A stretch of DNA of 19,413 nt. Source: Aquimonas sp046318115 (GTDB taxonomy: Bacteria > Pseudomonadota > Gammaproteobacteria > Xanthomonadales > Xanthomonadaceae). The notes beneath the pieces were generated by a model. The model ran no database searches and was not told the DNA's origin. It worked only from the letters and a program-made list of their open reading frames with translations. Of the stretch, positions 1-10,504 are shown one piece after another. The stretch spans positions 1 through 19,413 of the forward strand of contig JBKCVA010000185.1 in assembly GCA_046318115.1 (NCBI GenBank), read 5' to 3'. Positions within the stretch are counted from its first letter, which is position 1. Each line of letters starts with the position of its first letter. The position numbers and the translations under genes were made by a program.

Positions 1-21
1 CGCGTTCTGGAGACACGGTGT

Positions 22-3000
22 ATGCGCAATGCGAGCGTGCAGCTCAAGCTTCGACTGCTGATCATCGGACTGGCCTTGCTGCCGATGGCGGGCCTCGGCG
101 TGTTCGCCTTCATGAACGCCCGCGGCCAGCTCGAAACCGCGGCCCAGCAGGCCATGCTGAGTCACACCAGCCTGCGGGCCGCCGCGCTTGAGGCCTACTT
201 TGAGCGCATACGCGAGGATGTGCTGAGCCTCGCCGAAAGCGAGATGAGTCGACGCGCGCTCGTCGAGTTCAGGGAGGGCTTCGGGTCGGTGCCCGCGGCC
301 GAGGGCCAGGAAGCCGTGATCGAGCGCTTCGTCAACGAACAGTTCGGTGCGCTGTACCGCGAGCGCACGGGCGGCGGCTGGAAATCCGGCGCCAGCTTCG
401 TACAGAGCCTGGACCCCGGCGCGCGCGCCTTGCAGTACCACTTCATCGCCAACAACCCCGCGCCGCTGGGCGAGAAGGACAGCCTGATCCAGCCCGCCTT
501 CGACGGCGCCTACAGCGAGGCGCACCAGCGCTTCCACCCCAGCTACCGCAGCCACCTGAAGCGCCATCGGTACTACGACATCTTTCTTGTCGACCGCGAG
601 GGCCGTCTGGTTTACAGCGTGTTCAAGGAGCTGGACTTCGCCACGGACCTTGCGAGCGGGGAGTTCGCTGCCACCGGCCTCGGCCGCGCGTTCGCCGGCG
701 CCATGCGTTCGAGCGTCGAGGGCGCGCTGCATATCGAGGACTACGCGCGCTATACGCCAAGCTATGAAGCGGCCGCGATGTTCATCGCGGCGCCCATCGA
801 TCTGGCCGGCGAGCGCGCGGGAGCGCTGATCGTGCAGATCAGCATCGACCGCATCAACGCCATCGCCTCCGACCCGATCGGGGTGACCGAGGGCAAGGAC
901 ATCTTTCTGCTGGCTGCGGACGGGCATCCGCGCTCCGACTCGATCCTGGCCGCCGAGGCATTCAGCGTCGCCAAGGCGTTTGCCACCGCCGGCGCAGCGC
1001 CCACCCTTGATGTCGCTCCCTATCGGCCGGTGTTCGCTGGCGAGAGCATCGACGCCAGCAGCGACTCCATGCGAGGCGAGCCCGCGCTGACCCGCGCTGT
1101 CCCCGTGCGCGTCGGCAACGGGCTCACCTGGGCATTGATCGCGCAGTTCGAGACGGCAAGTGCCTTCGCGGCATCGAAAGAGCTGCTCACCCTGGTACTG
1201 ATCGCGGGCGCGGTGGCGGCGGTGGTGGCGCTGCTCTTCGCGATTCCCAGCACGCGTGCCCTGGTCAAGCCGATCGCCTACGCAGAGCAGGCCGCAGCGC
1301 GCATCGCGCGGATGGAGCTCGACACGCCGATCCGTTCGCGCAGCAGCGATGAATTCGGGCGACTGATCCGCTCGCTGGGCGCGATGCAGGACGAGCTGAA
1401 GTCGCGGATCGGGCAGGAGAGAACGCTGGCCGCCACCGAGAACCTGCGCGCGCGCATGGCGCTCGACTCCGCCAGCATCGGCGTGATGATTGCCGACGCC
1501 GGGGGGCGCATCGTCTATGTCAATCCGTCCGTGCTCAAGGTCTTGCACGAGGCGCGTGATGAGCTGCGCAAGCGGATGCCTGATTTCGACCCGGCCAAGG
1601 TGCTGGGTTCGAACTTCGACCTCTTCCATCGTGACCCGGCGAGCAACCGTCAGCTGACCAGCGGGTTGACCCAGCGCCACGCGTCCCGCATCACCGTCGG
1701 CAAGGCGCACTTCGCGCTCAGCGCCAATCCGATCTTCGCTGCGGACGGCACTCGCGTGGGCACTGCGCTGGAGTGGCAGGACCGCACGCTCGCCGCCAAC
1801 TTCAACAACGAGCTGCGCCGGGTGGTGCAGGCGGCCCAGGCCGGCGACCTCAGCGTGCGCATGGACGAGTCACGCTACGACGAACGTTTCGTTGAGGTTG
1901 CGCGCAGCGTCAACGGTCTGGTCGAGGTGGTGTCGACCTCGATTGAAGCCGTACAGGCCGTGCTGGCCGGGTTCGCCGACGGCGACCTGAGCGAGCGCGT
2001 GGAAGCCGAACTGAAGGGCCTGTTCGGGCAATTGAAGCGCGACACCAATGCCAGCGTGGAGCGCCTCGGCGAGATGGTCGGCAACATCCGTCAGGCCGTC
2101 GCTGCCATGAACACAGCGGCCGCCGAGATCGCCTCGGGCAACAGCGATCTGTCCAGCCGCACCGAACAGGCCGCGGCCAATCTTGAGGAAACCGCCGCCG
2201 CGATGGAGGAGCTCACCTCCACCGTCCGGCAGACCACCGAGAACGCCCAGCAAGCCAACCGCATGGCGCGCGAGGCCGCCGAGGTGGCGCGCAGCGGCGG
2301 CGAGCGCGTTGATGGCCTGGTCCGCACCATGGCGGAGATCGAGGCTGCGTCCCGCAAGGTGTCGGACATCATCAGCGTGATCGACGGCATTGCCTTCCAA
2401 ACCAACATCCTTGCGCTGAACGCCGCCGTTGAAGCCGCGCGCGCCGGCGAGCAGGGCCGTGGCTTCGCGGTGGTGGCCGGCGAGGTGCGCGCGCTGGCGC
2501 AGCGCTCCGCCGCTGCGGCCAAGGAAATCTCGGCGCTGATCCGCGAGTCGGTCGCTGCGGTGAGTCAGGGCGCGGAGCAGGTGGATGGCACCCGCCGCAC
2601 CATTGAAGGCATCGTCCACGCCGCCGGTCAGGTCGCGACCCTCGTGGCCGAGATCAGCAGCGCCACCGCCGAGCAGATCCAGGGCATTGATCAGGTCAAT
2701 CTGAGCCTGAACGAACTGGACCAGATGACCCAGCAGAACGCCGCGCTGGTTGAAGAGGTCTCGGCTGCGGCGCACGGCCTCGATGACCAGGCGAACGAAC
2801 TGAGTACCGTCATGACGCGCTTCCGCCTCGAACGGCGAAAGGTCTCCGATGATGCGCTCGGCCTCGATTTCGAGGCGATGATCCGTGGTCACCGGGGATG
2901 GAAGAAGCGGCTGATGAGCGATCTCAACGGGCATGGCGACCCCATCGATCCGGCGACCGCCTGCGTCGACAACGCCTGTCCGCTCGGCAAGTGGATCCAC

Positions 3001-3240
3001 GCCGAGGGCCGCGCCCGCTACGGCCAGTTGCCGGAGCTGGAGTCCCTGCGACTGCAGCACGCGCGCTTCCACAGCTGCGCCGGTGAGATCGCCACCCACA
3101 TCCGTCAGGGGCGGCAGGACGAGGCCGAGCGTGTGCTCACCAGCGACTTCGTCGAGCGCACCACCGAAACGGTGGCGGCGATCCGCAGCCTGAAGCGGGC
3201 GGCCGCGCGGACCGTCCTCGCCGGGCACAGCCCGGCCTGA
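22..3240 (+). CDS. Methyl-accepting chemotaxis protein with Cache-like sensor, PAS and CZB domains
   Basis: Transmembrane chemoreceptor of 1072 residues that would signal to CheA/CheW. Seen in order: first membrane helix about residues 10-31; periplasmic region about 32-385 with a Cache-like YYDIFLVD strand; second membrane helix about 388-410; HAMP about 411-463; PAS about 479-592; one or two further HAMP-like segments about 600-700; then the methyl-accepting coiled coil, whose hairpin tip lies near 793-818 (QTNILALNAAVEAARAGEQG). The C-terminal CZB domain (about 950-1055) shows H957, C986 in CPLGKW, and H1013/H1017 in HARFH, the expected zinc ligands; in other bacteria CZB senses zinc or hypochlorous acid. 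There is no NWETF-like CheR tether at the end. The start is supported by GGAG nine bases upstream. It is longer than usual because of the extra PAS and HAMP modules. The ligand cannot be read from sequence. No chemotaxis genes are adjacent. Confidence 0.95.
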   Translation: MRNASVQLKLRLLIIGLALLPMAGLGVFAFMNARGQLETAAQQAMLSHTSLRAAALEAYFERIREDVLSLAESEMSRRALVEFREGFGSVPAAEGQEAVIERFVNEQFGALYRERTGGGWKSGASFVQSLDPGARALQYHFIANNPAPLGEKDSLIQPAFDGAYSEAHQRFHPSYRSHLKRHRYYDIFLVDREGRLVYSVFKELDFATDLASGEFAATGLGRAFAGAMRSSVEGALHIEDYARYTPSYEAAAMFIAAPIDLAGERAGALIVQISIDRINAIASDPIGVTEGKDIFLLAADGHPRSDSILAAEAFSVAKAFATAGAAPTLDVAPYRPVFAGESIDASSDSMRGEPALTRAVPVRVGNGLTWALIAQFETASAFAASKELLTLVLIAGAVAAVVALLFAIPSTRALVKPIAYAEQAAARIARMELDTPIRSRSSDEFGRLIRSLGAMQDELKSRIGQERTLAATENLRARMALDSASIGVMIADAGGRIVYVNPSVLKVLHEARDELRKRMPDFDPAKVLGSNFDLFHRDPASNRQLTSGLTQRHASRITVGKAHFALSANPIFAADGTRVGTALEWQDRTLAANFNNELRRVVQAAQAGDLSVRMDESRYDERFVEVARSVNGLVEVVSTSIEAVQAVLAGFADGDLSERVEAELKGLFGQLKRDTNASVERLGEMVGNIRQAVAAMNTAAAEIASGNSDLSSRTEQAAANLEETAAAMEELTSTVRQTTENAQQANRMAREAAEVARSGGERVDGLVRTMAEIEAASRKVSDIISVIDGIAFQTNILALNAAVEAARAGEQGRGFAVVAGEVRALAQRSAAAAKEISALIRESVAAVSQGAEQVDGTRRTIEGIVHAAGQVATLVAEISSATAEQIQGIDQVNLSLNELDQMTQQNAALVEEVSAAAHGLDDQANELSTVMTRFRLERRKVSDDALGLDFEAMIRGHRGWKKRLMSDLNGHGDPIDPATACVDNACPLGKWIHAEGRARYGQLPELESLRLQHARFHSCAGEIATHIRQGRQDEAERVLTSDFVERTTETVAAIRSLKRAAARTVLAGHSPA

Positions 3241-3426
3241 CCCAAGGAGCGTCGGGCCCGGCTTGGAGCCCTTGCGCGGCCCCGGGGGCGTCGCGATGTT
3301 CCGGCTGTCGCTTCGGCTTGGGGCGGAGGCGACAGGCTGTTGCGTCTGCGAAGGGGCTGGGCCAGAGGGGGTTGCCGTCGACGACGGACGCGCAGCGCGG
3401 CCGCGCGCGGATCGCGTGAGCTTCGC
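3241..3426. other. Convergent intergenic gap with hairpins
   Basis: This gap lies between the ends of the chemoreceptor gene (+) and rlmM (-). I see no gene in it. It holds a stem CTGTCGC (3305-3311) / GCGACAG (3329-3335) that extends inward by three pairs including one G-T, and a 12-base palindrome GCGCGGCCGCGC near 3395-3405. At 3417-3429, TGAGC-TTC-GCTCA overlaps the rlmM stop codon; on the minus strand its core reads GCGAAGC, a very stable mini-hairpin. None has a T run. They could end transcription from either side, but this is inference. Confidence 0.4.
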
Positions 3427-4536
3427 TCAGCAAGGCACCACGGCGACGCTGATCTCTTCGCGGTCGTGGTAGAGCTGGCGCGCGCGCAGTTCGAGGTTCA
3501 GACCGGCCTGCTTGAGCCGCGCGTCGAGCGCATCCATCTGCTCGCGCACTTCCTGCCAGCGCTTCTTCATCGGCAGCTTCAGGTTGAAGATCGCGCGCCG
3601 CGCATCGCCCTCGACCAGCCAGTCACCCATCAGCGCGGCGACGCGCTTGGGCTGCTCGACCATGTCGCAGACCAGCCAGTCGATCGGGTGCGGCGGGCGC
3701 CAGCGGAAGCCGTCCGAGCGCAGGTGCTTGATCAGGCCGGTGCCCATCGCGCTTTCGGCCAGCGGGCCGTTGTCGATGGCGGTGACCGACAGGCCGGCGC
3801 GCGCGAGTACCCAACTCCAACCGCCGGGGGCAGCGCCGAGATCGACCGCCTGCTGGCCGGCCTTCATCCAGCGCGTGCGCTCGTCGGGGCTGAAGAGAGT
3901 GAGCAGGGCTTCCTCAAGCTTCAGCGCCGAGCGGCTGGGCGCGTCGTGGGCGAGCTTCAAGCGCGGGATGCCGCCGGTCCACGGTGCCGCGCGTTCGCCC
4001 TGGCCGCGCATCGGCGGCGTGTCATCGGCGTCGCCTGCCGCCAGCAGCAGATGCGTGCCCGACAGCAGCACCACGTGCAGGGTCGGCTTGCGCGGATCGT
4101 CCTTGGCGCTGAGGTGCCCCGGCTTGCGCAGGCCCGCGCGCAGGGCGTTGCCGAAGCTGCGTGCCAGGCCCGCGAGATCGCGGCCGACGTCGGCATCGGG
4201 GTGCTCCATGCTGAGCTGGCCGAACACCTGGCCGCTGCCGGCCATCGCTTCGAGCACCGGGCTCAGCCGGTCCTTGGGGTCGAGGTTCTGCAGCTCGGCG
4301 AACACCGACAGCCGCTGGCGGGCGAAGATCAGCGCATGCCAGGGCAGGGCGCGGCAGAGCTGCGACTGCGATTCGGCGTCGAGCCCGAGGAAGCGCACAT
4401 AGCCCGAATCGCGCTCGGTTTTCGCATAGCCGCCGACGCCAAAAACGGCGGCGCGCTCGCTGATCTCGGCCGCGCATTCGGGCTCGAAGCCGGCGCGGCA
4501 GGGCAGGTAGAGGCCGGCGTCGCCCAGGGGTTTCAT
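3427..4536 (-). CDS. rlmM: 23S rRNA (cytidine-2498 2'-O) methyltransferase RlmM
   Basis: SAM-dependent enzyme that methylates the ribose 2'-OH of C2498 in 23S rRNA, in the cytoplasm. At 369 residues it matches the length of E. coli RlmM and resembles it along its whole length: CRAGFEPECAAEI near the N-terminus (THUMP-like region), LIFARQ about 69-74, MGIPRLK-like GGIPRLK about 188-194, APSRSALKLEEA about 199-210, the SAM loop DLGAAPGGW at 232-240, DNGPLAES, VCDMVEQP, the FNLKLPMKKRW catalytic region and RQLYHDREE near the end. It is the last gene of the minus-strand glnS run. Its ATG shares one base with the deaminase stop codon (TGATG), so it is probably translationally coupled. RlmM is characteristic of gammaproteobacteria. 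Confidence 0.96.
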   Translation of the reverse strand: MKPLGDAGLYLPCRAGFEPECAAEISERAAVFGVGGYAKTERDSGYVRFLGLDAESQSQLCRALPWHALIFARQRLSVFAELQNLDPKDRLSPVLEAMAGSGQVFGQLSMEHPDADVGRDLAGLARSFGNALRAGLRKPGHLSAKDDPRKPTLHVVLLSGTHLLLAAGDADDTPPMRGQGERAAPWTGGIPRLKLAHDAPSRSALKLEEALLTLFSPDERTRWMKAGQQAVDLGAAPGGWSWVLARAGLSVTAIDNGPLAESAMGTGLIKHLRSDGFRWRPPHPIDWLVCDMVEQPKRVAALMGDWLVEGDARRAIFNLKLPMKKRWQEVREQMDALDARLKQAGLNLELRARQLYHDREEISVAVVPC

Positions 4537-5096
4537 CAGTACATGCGCCCGGCGCTGTCGGTGTAGTGCTTGAGCACCGCGCAGGCGTCCTCCCGCAGCA
4601 GATCGCGGCGCACGCTGATGCCGCGCTTCTCGAGTTCACCCTTCCAGTCGCTGGGCAGCGGGCCTTCGTCGAACTGGGTCAGGGTCATGACGTCTTCGGC
4701 GCGGGCGCCAATCAACAGCGTGTCGATGCCGGCCCAGAAGGTGGCGCCGTAGCACATGCAGCAGGGCTGCGATGAGGTGGCCAGCGTCACGCCGGGGGCA
4801 TCCTCGTTGAGGCGGAAGCGCTGCAGGCGCTGCTGCGCGGTCATGTAGGCCATCATCTCGGCGTGCGCGACCGAGCAGGTGTGCGGCTCGACGCGATTCA
4901 CACCGACGGCGACCAGGCGATGCTGGGCATCGAACACGGCCGCGCCGAAGGGGCCGCCGCTGCGCGCATCGACATTGCGCCGCGACAGTTCGATCGCCAG
5001 CCGCATCTTGTCTTCATCGCTGGCATAGACGCTGCCGGCAGGCGCGAGCTCGTGCACCCAGGCGGGCAGGGTGAGGTGGACTTGGGCGTACAGCAT
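4536..5096 (-). CDS. Nucleoside/base deaminase (cytidine deaminase superfamily, GuaD/TadA-like)
   Basis: Zinc-dependent cytoplasmic deaminase of 186 residues. The zinc site is complete: H78-A-E80 (H binds zinc, E shuttles the proton) and P111-C112-C-M-C115 (PCxxC). The SGGPFGAAVFD strand is typical of the guanine deaminase/TadA group. It is too distinct from TadA to be called the tRNA enzyme; a free purine base or nucleoside is a likelier substrate, but which one cannot be read. I chose the ATG at 5096; the reading frame runs on to 5141, but that extension overlaps the lipoprotein gene and looks non-coding. It starts 8 bases after the lipoprotein stop and overlaps the rlmM start by one base, so it sits inside the operon. 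No clear ribosome site is visible, which fits translational coupling. Confidence 0.85.
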   Translation of the reverse strand: MLYAQVHLTLPAWVHELAPAGSVYASDEDKMRLAIELSRRNVDARSGGPFGAAVFDAQHRLVAVGVNRVEPHTCSVAHAEMMAYMTAQQRLQRFRLNEDAPGVTLATSSQPCCMCYGATFWAGIDTLLIGARAEDVMTLTQFDEGPLPSDWKGELEKRGISVRRDLLREDACAVLKHYTDSAGRMY

Positions 5097-5104
5097 GGGA
5101 GGGC

Positions 5105-5613
5105 TTACTTCAGCTCGCCACCGCCCGGTGCCGCCTCGCATCGACCTTCGACGCAGGCGCAGGCAGTGATGTCTTGGAACCCGCAGATGCTGGAAAGCCC
5201 CTGCGCCTCGCAGGCGGCCTTCACTTGCTCGGGGAAGGTTTCGGCCTGCGCATTGACGCAGGCGGGGAAATAGCCGCAGCAGTTGCCGACATTCTTGACC
5301 GCGCAGTCGGCATCGGTGCTGCAGCGGCGGTCGGGCTCGGCGGGCATCGCCTTGTCAGCGATCTCGCCGCCTGCGGGCTTGGGCTCAGGCGCGGCACAGC
5401 CGGCATCGCTGCCGGTACCGCAGGTTCCGCTGGGGCCGGGGCCGTTCTCGAATTGGAAAGGCGCCTCTGCGGGCGTTTCGGTCATCGCTGGCGGCGGTGG
5501 TGCCTCGGCAAACTCCGGCGCTTTCGGCTCACTGGGCGCCTGCGAGCAGGCGGCCAGCAGCAGCGCAAGGCTGACCGCCGCGAGCGACGCACTGCGGGCG
5601 AGGCGCCTGTGCA

Positions 5614-5614
<1 letters not shown>
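5105..5614 (-). CDS. Cysteine-rich lipoprotein of unknown function
   Basis: Predicted lipoprotein of 169 residues. A lipobox LLAAC places the lipidated cysteine at C23 after a hydrophobic signal. The next residue is Ser, so by the +2 rule it would go to the outer membrane. A Pro/Ala/Glu-rich linker (about 25-60) follows. The C-terminal part (about residue 95 onward) has about ten cysteines in a CSTDADC...CC...C...C.C...C layout, with two more upstream, suggesting a small disulphide-bonded module. I do not recognise a named family and assign no function. Its ATG overlaps the glnS stop by one base (TGATG), and the deaminase follows after 8 bases, so it appears co-transcribed with glnS, deaminase and rlmM. 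An exported disulphide-rich protein is an odd member of that group. Confidence 0.8.
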
Positions 5615-7356
<1,742 letters not shown>

Positions 7357-7404
7357 GGGAGCAAGGCTGGAATCGGGTAGCCGCGCAGTCTAGCAGCCCG
7401 GATG

Positions 7405-7436
7405 GCCAGCCCCGATCGGCGCCCCTGGGGGTTGGC
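7405..7436 (-). terminator. Hairpin downstream of ubiM (possible terminator)
   Basis: GCCAGCCCC (7405-7413) pairs with GGGGTTGGC (7428-7436) as a 9-base stem with one G-T pair, in the short gap between the ubiM stop and the glnS start. It lacks a T run on the minus strand, so termination is plausible but not certain. Confidence 0.4.
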
Positions 7437-7463
7437 TTCCGGCCGGCATGCCCGCCAGACCCG

Positions 7464-8687
7464 TCAGAACAGCCCCCGCAGACCCTGCGACAGCGGATAG
7501 GTTTGCGCCTGGCTGTCGCCGCTGGCGGACAGTGCCCCCGCCAGCGCACGTCGGAAGGGCAGGGCGTGCGCACCGAAGCTGATGCCGGCGCGTCGGAGCA
7601 AGCGCGCCGGCGCGCTGTCGCAGGTGTAGAGCTTCGCAATGGCGCGGGTTGCGAGGTACAGCGGCCGGGTCGCACGACGCAGCTCGCGCTGGTAGCCGTG
7701 GAGGTCGCGGGCGTTGGCGATGTCGAGCCCCAGCGCATGCGCCCGTTGGATGCGCTGTGCCAGCAGGTGGACGCCGAGCAGATCGAAGTTGAAGCCGTGG
7801 GCCGTCACCGGATGCATGCCCACGGCGGCGTCGCCGACCAGGGCGAAGCGGCTGCCCGCGAACTGCCGCGGATAGACGCCGACCAACGGATAGGCATGGC
7901 GGCTGCTCACCGCCCGCATGGCGCCCAAGCGGCCGTCGAAACGACGGGTGATCTCGGCGCCGAAGGCGGTCTCGTCCATCGCCATCAGGCGCTGTATCTC
8001 GCAGGCGGGAAGCGTCAGCACCGCAGAGGCGGTGCGCTCGCCCAAGGGCAGCAGGGCGAGGGTCTGGCTGAAGCCGAACCACTCCCAAGCGGTACTCTCG
8101 TGGCCGACCTCATGCTGCATCCGGCAGACCAGCATGGACTTGCCGAAGTCCTCCATGTCGGCGGCCACGCCCAGTGCCCGCCGCGTCTCGGAGAATCGGC
8201 TGTCGGCCGCGACCAGCAGACGGCCGCGCAGCAGGCGGCCATCCGAGAGCTGCACCTCGGCATGGCTGGCGCGCGCATCGACCGCGATCGGACGCAGACC
8301 GTCGAACCACTGCAGGCCCGGCTGGTCTTCCAGCGCGGCAAAGGCCGCGCGGCGGATCCAATGATTCGGCACCAGCCAGCCCAGGCGATCGCGGTGCCCG
8401 GCACGGGGATCGATTTCGATGCCGCGTGGGTCGTTGCCGTTCAGCACGCGCGCCGCCCGCAAGGTGTGGCGCTCGTCTTCGGGAATGTGCGGCCACACGC
8501 CCAGGCGCTTCAGCACGGCCACGCTGTGGTGGGTCAGCGCGATCTCGCGGCCGTCGAACTCGGCCTGGGCGAGTGCCGCGCGCGGCTGCTGGTCGATCAG
8601 AGCGATGCTGAGGCCGGAATCGGCCAGCGCGCGCGCGAAGCAGAGGCCGCTCGGCCCGGCGCCGATCACGATCAGGTCAAAGTCCAT
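7464..8687 (-). CDS. ubiM: UbiM-type FAD-dependent ubiquinone-biosynthesis hydroxylase
   Basis: Class A flavoprotein monooxygenase of 407 residues. Members hydroxylate the ubiquinone ring; UbiM is reported to act on several positions in some bacteria that lack one of UbiH/UbiF/UbiI. The FAD dinucleotide fold is GAGPSG at residues 9-14, and the second FAD motif is GDAAVGMHPVTAHGFN near 284-299. Segments typical of UbiM rather than UbiH or UbiF are DGREIALTHHS, VLNGNDP, LGWLVPNHWIRRAAF, AADSRFSETRRALG, MLVCRMQHE and TAWEWFGFSQTLALLPL. I made the subfamily call by resemblance, so another UbiH/F-family name remains possible. It is a single gene on the minus strand, between glnS (107 bases away) and the repeat exoprotein. 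Only a weak ribosome site is seen. Confidence 0.85.
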   Translation of the reverse strand: MDFDLIVIGAGPSGLCFARALADSGLSIALIDQQPRAALAQAEFDGREIALTHHSVAVLKRLGVWPHIPEDERHTLRAARVLNGNDPRGIEIDPRAGHRDRLGWLVPNHWIRRAAFAALEDQPGLQWFDGLRPIAVDARASHAEVQLSDGRLLRGRLLVAADSRFSETRRALGVAADMEDFGKSMLVCRMQHEVGHESTAWEWFGFSQTLALLPLGERTASAVLTLPACEIQRLMAMDETAFGAEITRRFDGRLGAMRAVSSRHAYPLVGVYPRQFAGSRFALVGDAAVGMHPVTAHGFNFDLLGVHLLAQRIQRAHALGLDIANARDLHGYQRELRRATRPLYLATRAIAKLYTCDSAPARLLRRAGISFGAHALPFRRALAGALSASGDSQAQTYPLSQGLRGLF

Positions 8688-8751
8688 GTGCGGTGTCTCG
8701 CGCAGGGGAGGTGACAGGGCCCTCAGGCTGCCGCAGCGGCTGCGGGCCGCA

Positions 8752-8761
8752 CCTGATCAGG
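8752..8761. promoter_or_regulatory. CCTGATCAGG palindrome upstream of ubiM
   Basis: This perfect 10-base palindrome lies 64 bases upstream of the ubiM start and is followed by a second GATCA. The position would suit an operator. The palindrome is short and no known regulator is recognised, so confidence is low. Confidence 0.15.
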
Positions 8762-8792
8762 ATCAACCGGCTGTGAAGAAGGCGGGGCGATG

Positions 8793-8827
8793 CCCCGGCG
8801 GCAGCGTCTGGCGGCTGCCGTCCGGGG
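8793..8827 (-). terminator. Strong GC hairpin after the SGWG-repeat protein gene
   Basis: CCCCGGCGGCAGC (8793-8805) pairs with GCTGCCG-T-CCGGGG (8814-8827): 13 pairs with one bulged T and an 8-base loop. It lies about 50 bases downstream of the stop of the minus-strand gene that ends at 8876. A weaker hairpin GGGGC-GAT-GCCCC (8784-8796) abuts it. On the minus strand the hairpin is followed by a C/T-rich stretch, not a clean T run. Confidence 0.6.
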
Positions 8828-8875
8828 ACCGCGGGCGTGTCGAGGGTGGACTCGGCGCGGGTCGGGTGTCTGGGC

Positions 8876-10441
8876 TCAGGGGTATCGGCGGCCGTTGACG
8901 TCCGCTTCGATCAGCACCGTGGTGCTGCGGGCGGTCTGGCTGCTGGGCGGCGCACCGGCGGTACTGGTGGTGCTGGTCGACTCCTGCTCGCTGCGCACGG
9001 TACCCACGCTGGGATGGGCGGACAGCAGGGTGCGGCCTTCGGTGCGGGTGCTGACGCTGAAGCCCGCCACATTGACCGTGCTGTTCAAGGTCACGCGGGT
9101 ATCGAAGGCGCACGCGCTGCTGAAGGTGCCGGCCGGCGCGGTGGCGTCGGCGCTGCCGGTGCGCACGGTGCGCTGTTCGGTCTGCACATCGGCCGCCACC
9201 TGCATGCCCATCGCGCTGTAGCGGTTCTTGACGACATAGCTGCGCCGAATCTCGGTGCCGATCGGGGTGACTCGAGGAATCTCGACCGGCGGGTCGTACT
9301 CGTAGGTGCCCTGGGCGTTCGCCGAGCGGATGAAGCCCTCGCCGCCGAGGTAGATGCGCTGGGTGTCAGTCTGCTCGATGAACTCGCGCACCGTCGCGCT
9401 GTTGTCGCCGACGATGCGATCTTCCAGCACGAACACCGGGCGTCCCTTGTAGGTCGTGGTGCCCGTCACGCGCTGTTCGATGCGGCCGCCCCGGTCATCC
9501 TGCAGCAGGAAGCGGTCGCCGACACGCAGCGGCGGATAGCACTCGTCGCCCGAGGAGGGGCCGCCGACGGGCGTGACTGGCACGGTGCGGCACTCGCTGC
9601 GCCGGTTGCCGAACTCCGCGCGGCTGATCTGGACGCTGCGCGTGCTGCCGCCGATGGTGTAACTGAACTCGCCGGCGGCGCCGTTGGCAAAGCGCAGGCT
9701 CACCGTGCCGACCTCTTCGATACGGCCCATCGCCGGCTGACCGTTGATCTGGTCGAAGCGCGTGCCGGTACGGCCGCGCAGCAGCGGGCCCGTGTAGCGG
9801 CCGTCGGCCTGGCGCGTGGCGTTGAACACGAACCACGCCGGCTTGCGGTCCTCGCCGTAGGTGTACCAGGTCGCGGAGAGCAGATCACCAACATGGTTGA
9901 TCTGCACGCCCCAGCCGCTCTGGCCCGGGTTCCACCACAGTGCGGTGTAGTTGGTGAAGCCCGCCGGGTCTGCGTTGCTGGCCGAGCATTCAAGCTGTTT
10001 GTCGCCGAACACGAAGCGGTTGAGCGTTTTGCTCTGGCTGAGGCCGTCGACGGTGTAGTCGAAGACCATGCGATCGCGGGCTGGAAAGCGCAGGCGCGCG
10101 GAGCCGACCACGGTTCCTGTCTCCGAGGCGCGACCGGTGATCTGCGCGAAAGGCACGCCGGTGTAGCGATACACGTCGCCGCGATAGCTGCCGTCGCCCT
10201 GCAGCGTGGTGGCGCCGATCACGAACCAGCTGGCCTGGCCTTGGGCGTCGTAGGTGAACCAGGTCGGCAGCAGCACATTGCCCTGGTCGATGGTGAACAG
10301 GCCCCAGCCCGATTCATCGGCCCGCCACCAGCCGCCGGTGTAGTCGACGCTCTGGGCAAGACCGGCCGAAGCCGGCAGCAGCAGGGCCAGCGAGAGCGCC
10401 AGGCGGCGACGGCTGAGGCTGGTGCGGAAGTGCTTGAACAT
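8876..10441 (-). CDS. Secreted protein with two tryptophan-rich SGWG repeats
   Basis: Predicted exported protein of 521 residues with an Arg-rich, hydrophobic signal peptide (residues 1-30, ending ASAGLAQ). It contains two related repeats, about 34-152 and 164-285. Each starts with WW followed by SGWG (GGWWRADESGWG; LWWNPGQSGWG), then a TWFTY/TWYTY strand, an SWFV/AWFV strand, a G-YxG segment and an FG..C ending. This repeat type is familiar from secreted proteins of Xanthomonadales and related proteobacteria; its function is unknown to me. The C-terminal 230 residues begin CYPPLRVGDR, look beta-rich and carry no recognised domain. The start at 10441 is preferred over the ATG at 10471 because AGGGGG lies just upstream and the signal peptide follows directly. 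It is probably a single-gene unit with its own hairpin terminator. Confidence 0.85.
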   Translation of the reverse strand: MFKHFRTSLSRRRLALSLALLLPASAGLAQSVDYTGGWWRADESGWGLFTIDQGNVLLPTWFTYDAQGQASWFVIGATTLQGDGSYRGDVYRYTGVPFAQITGRASETGTVVGSARLRFPARDRMVFDYTVDGLSQSKTLNRFVFGDKQLECSASNADPAGFTNYTALWWNPGQSGWGVQINHVGDLLSATWYTYGEDRKPAWFVFNATRQADGRYTGPLLRGRTGTRFDQINGQPAMGRIEEVGTVSLRFANGAAGEFSYTIGGSTRSVQISRAEFGNRRSECRTVPVTPVGGPSSGDECYPPLRVGDRFLLQDDRGGRIEQRVTGTTTYKGRPVFVLEDRIVGDNSATVREFIEQTDTQRIYLGGEGFIRSANAQGTYEYDPPVEIPRVTPIGTEIRRSYVVKNRYSAMGMQVAADVQTEQRTVRTGSADATAPAGTFSSACAFDTRVTLNSTVNVAGFSVSTRTEGRTLLSAHPSVGTVRSEQESTSTTSTAGAPPSSQTARSTTVLIEADVNGRRYP

Positions 10442-10504
10442 GGTGCGCCCCCTGTAGGCGTGGATGGACACGCGCAGGCTAGGGGCGCAGGGTCGGCGGC
10501 AGTA

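Noticed and set aside
1870..3228. 452-residue open frame antisense to the chemoreceptor
   Set aside because: Composition is rich in Gly, His, Leu and Arg with no domain, and the sense strand encodes clear MCP and CZB motifs. It is a GC-codon shadow.
3137..3433. 98-residue minus-strand frame in the gap after the chemoreceptor
   Set aside because: It overlaps the CZB coding region, is rich in Arg/Pro/Ala and has no recognisable feature.
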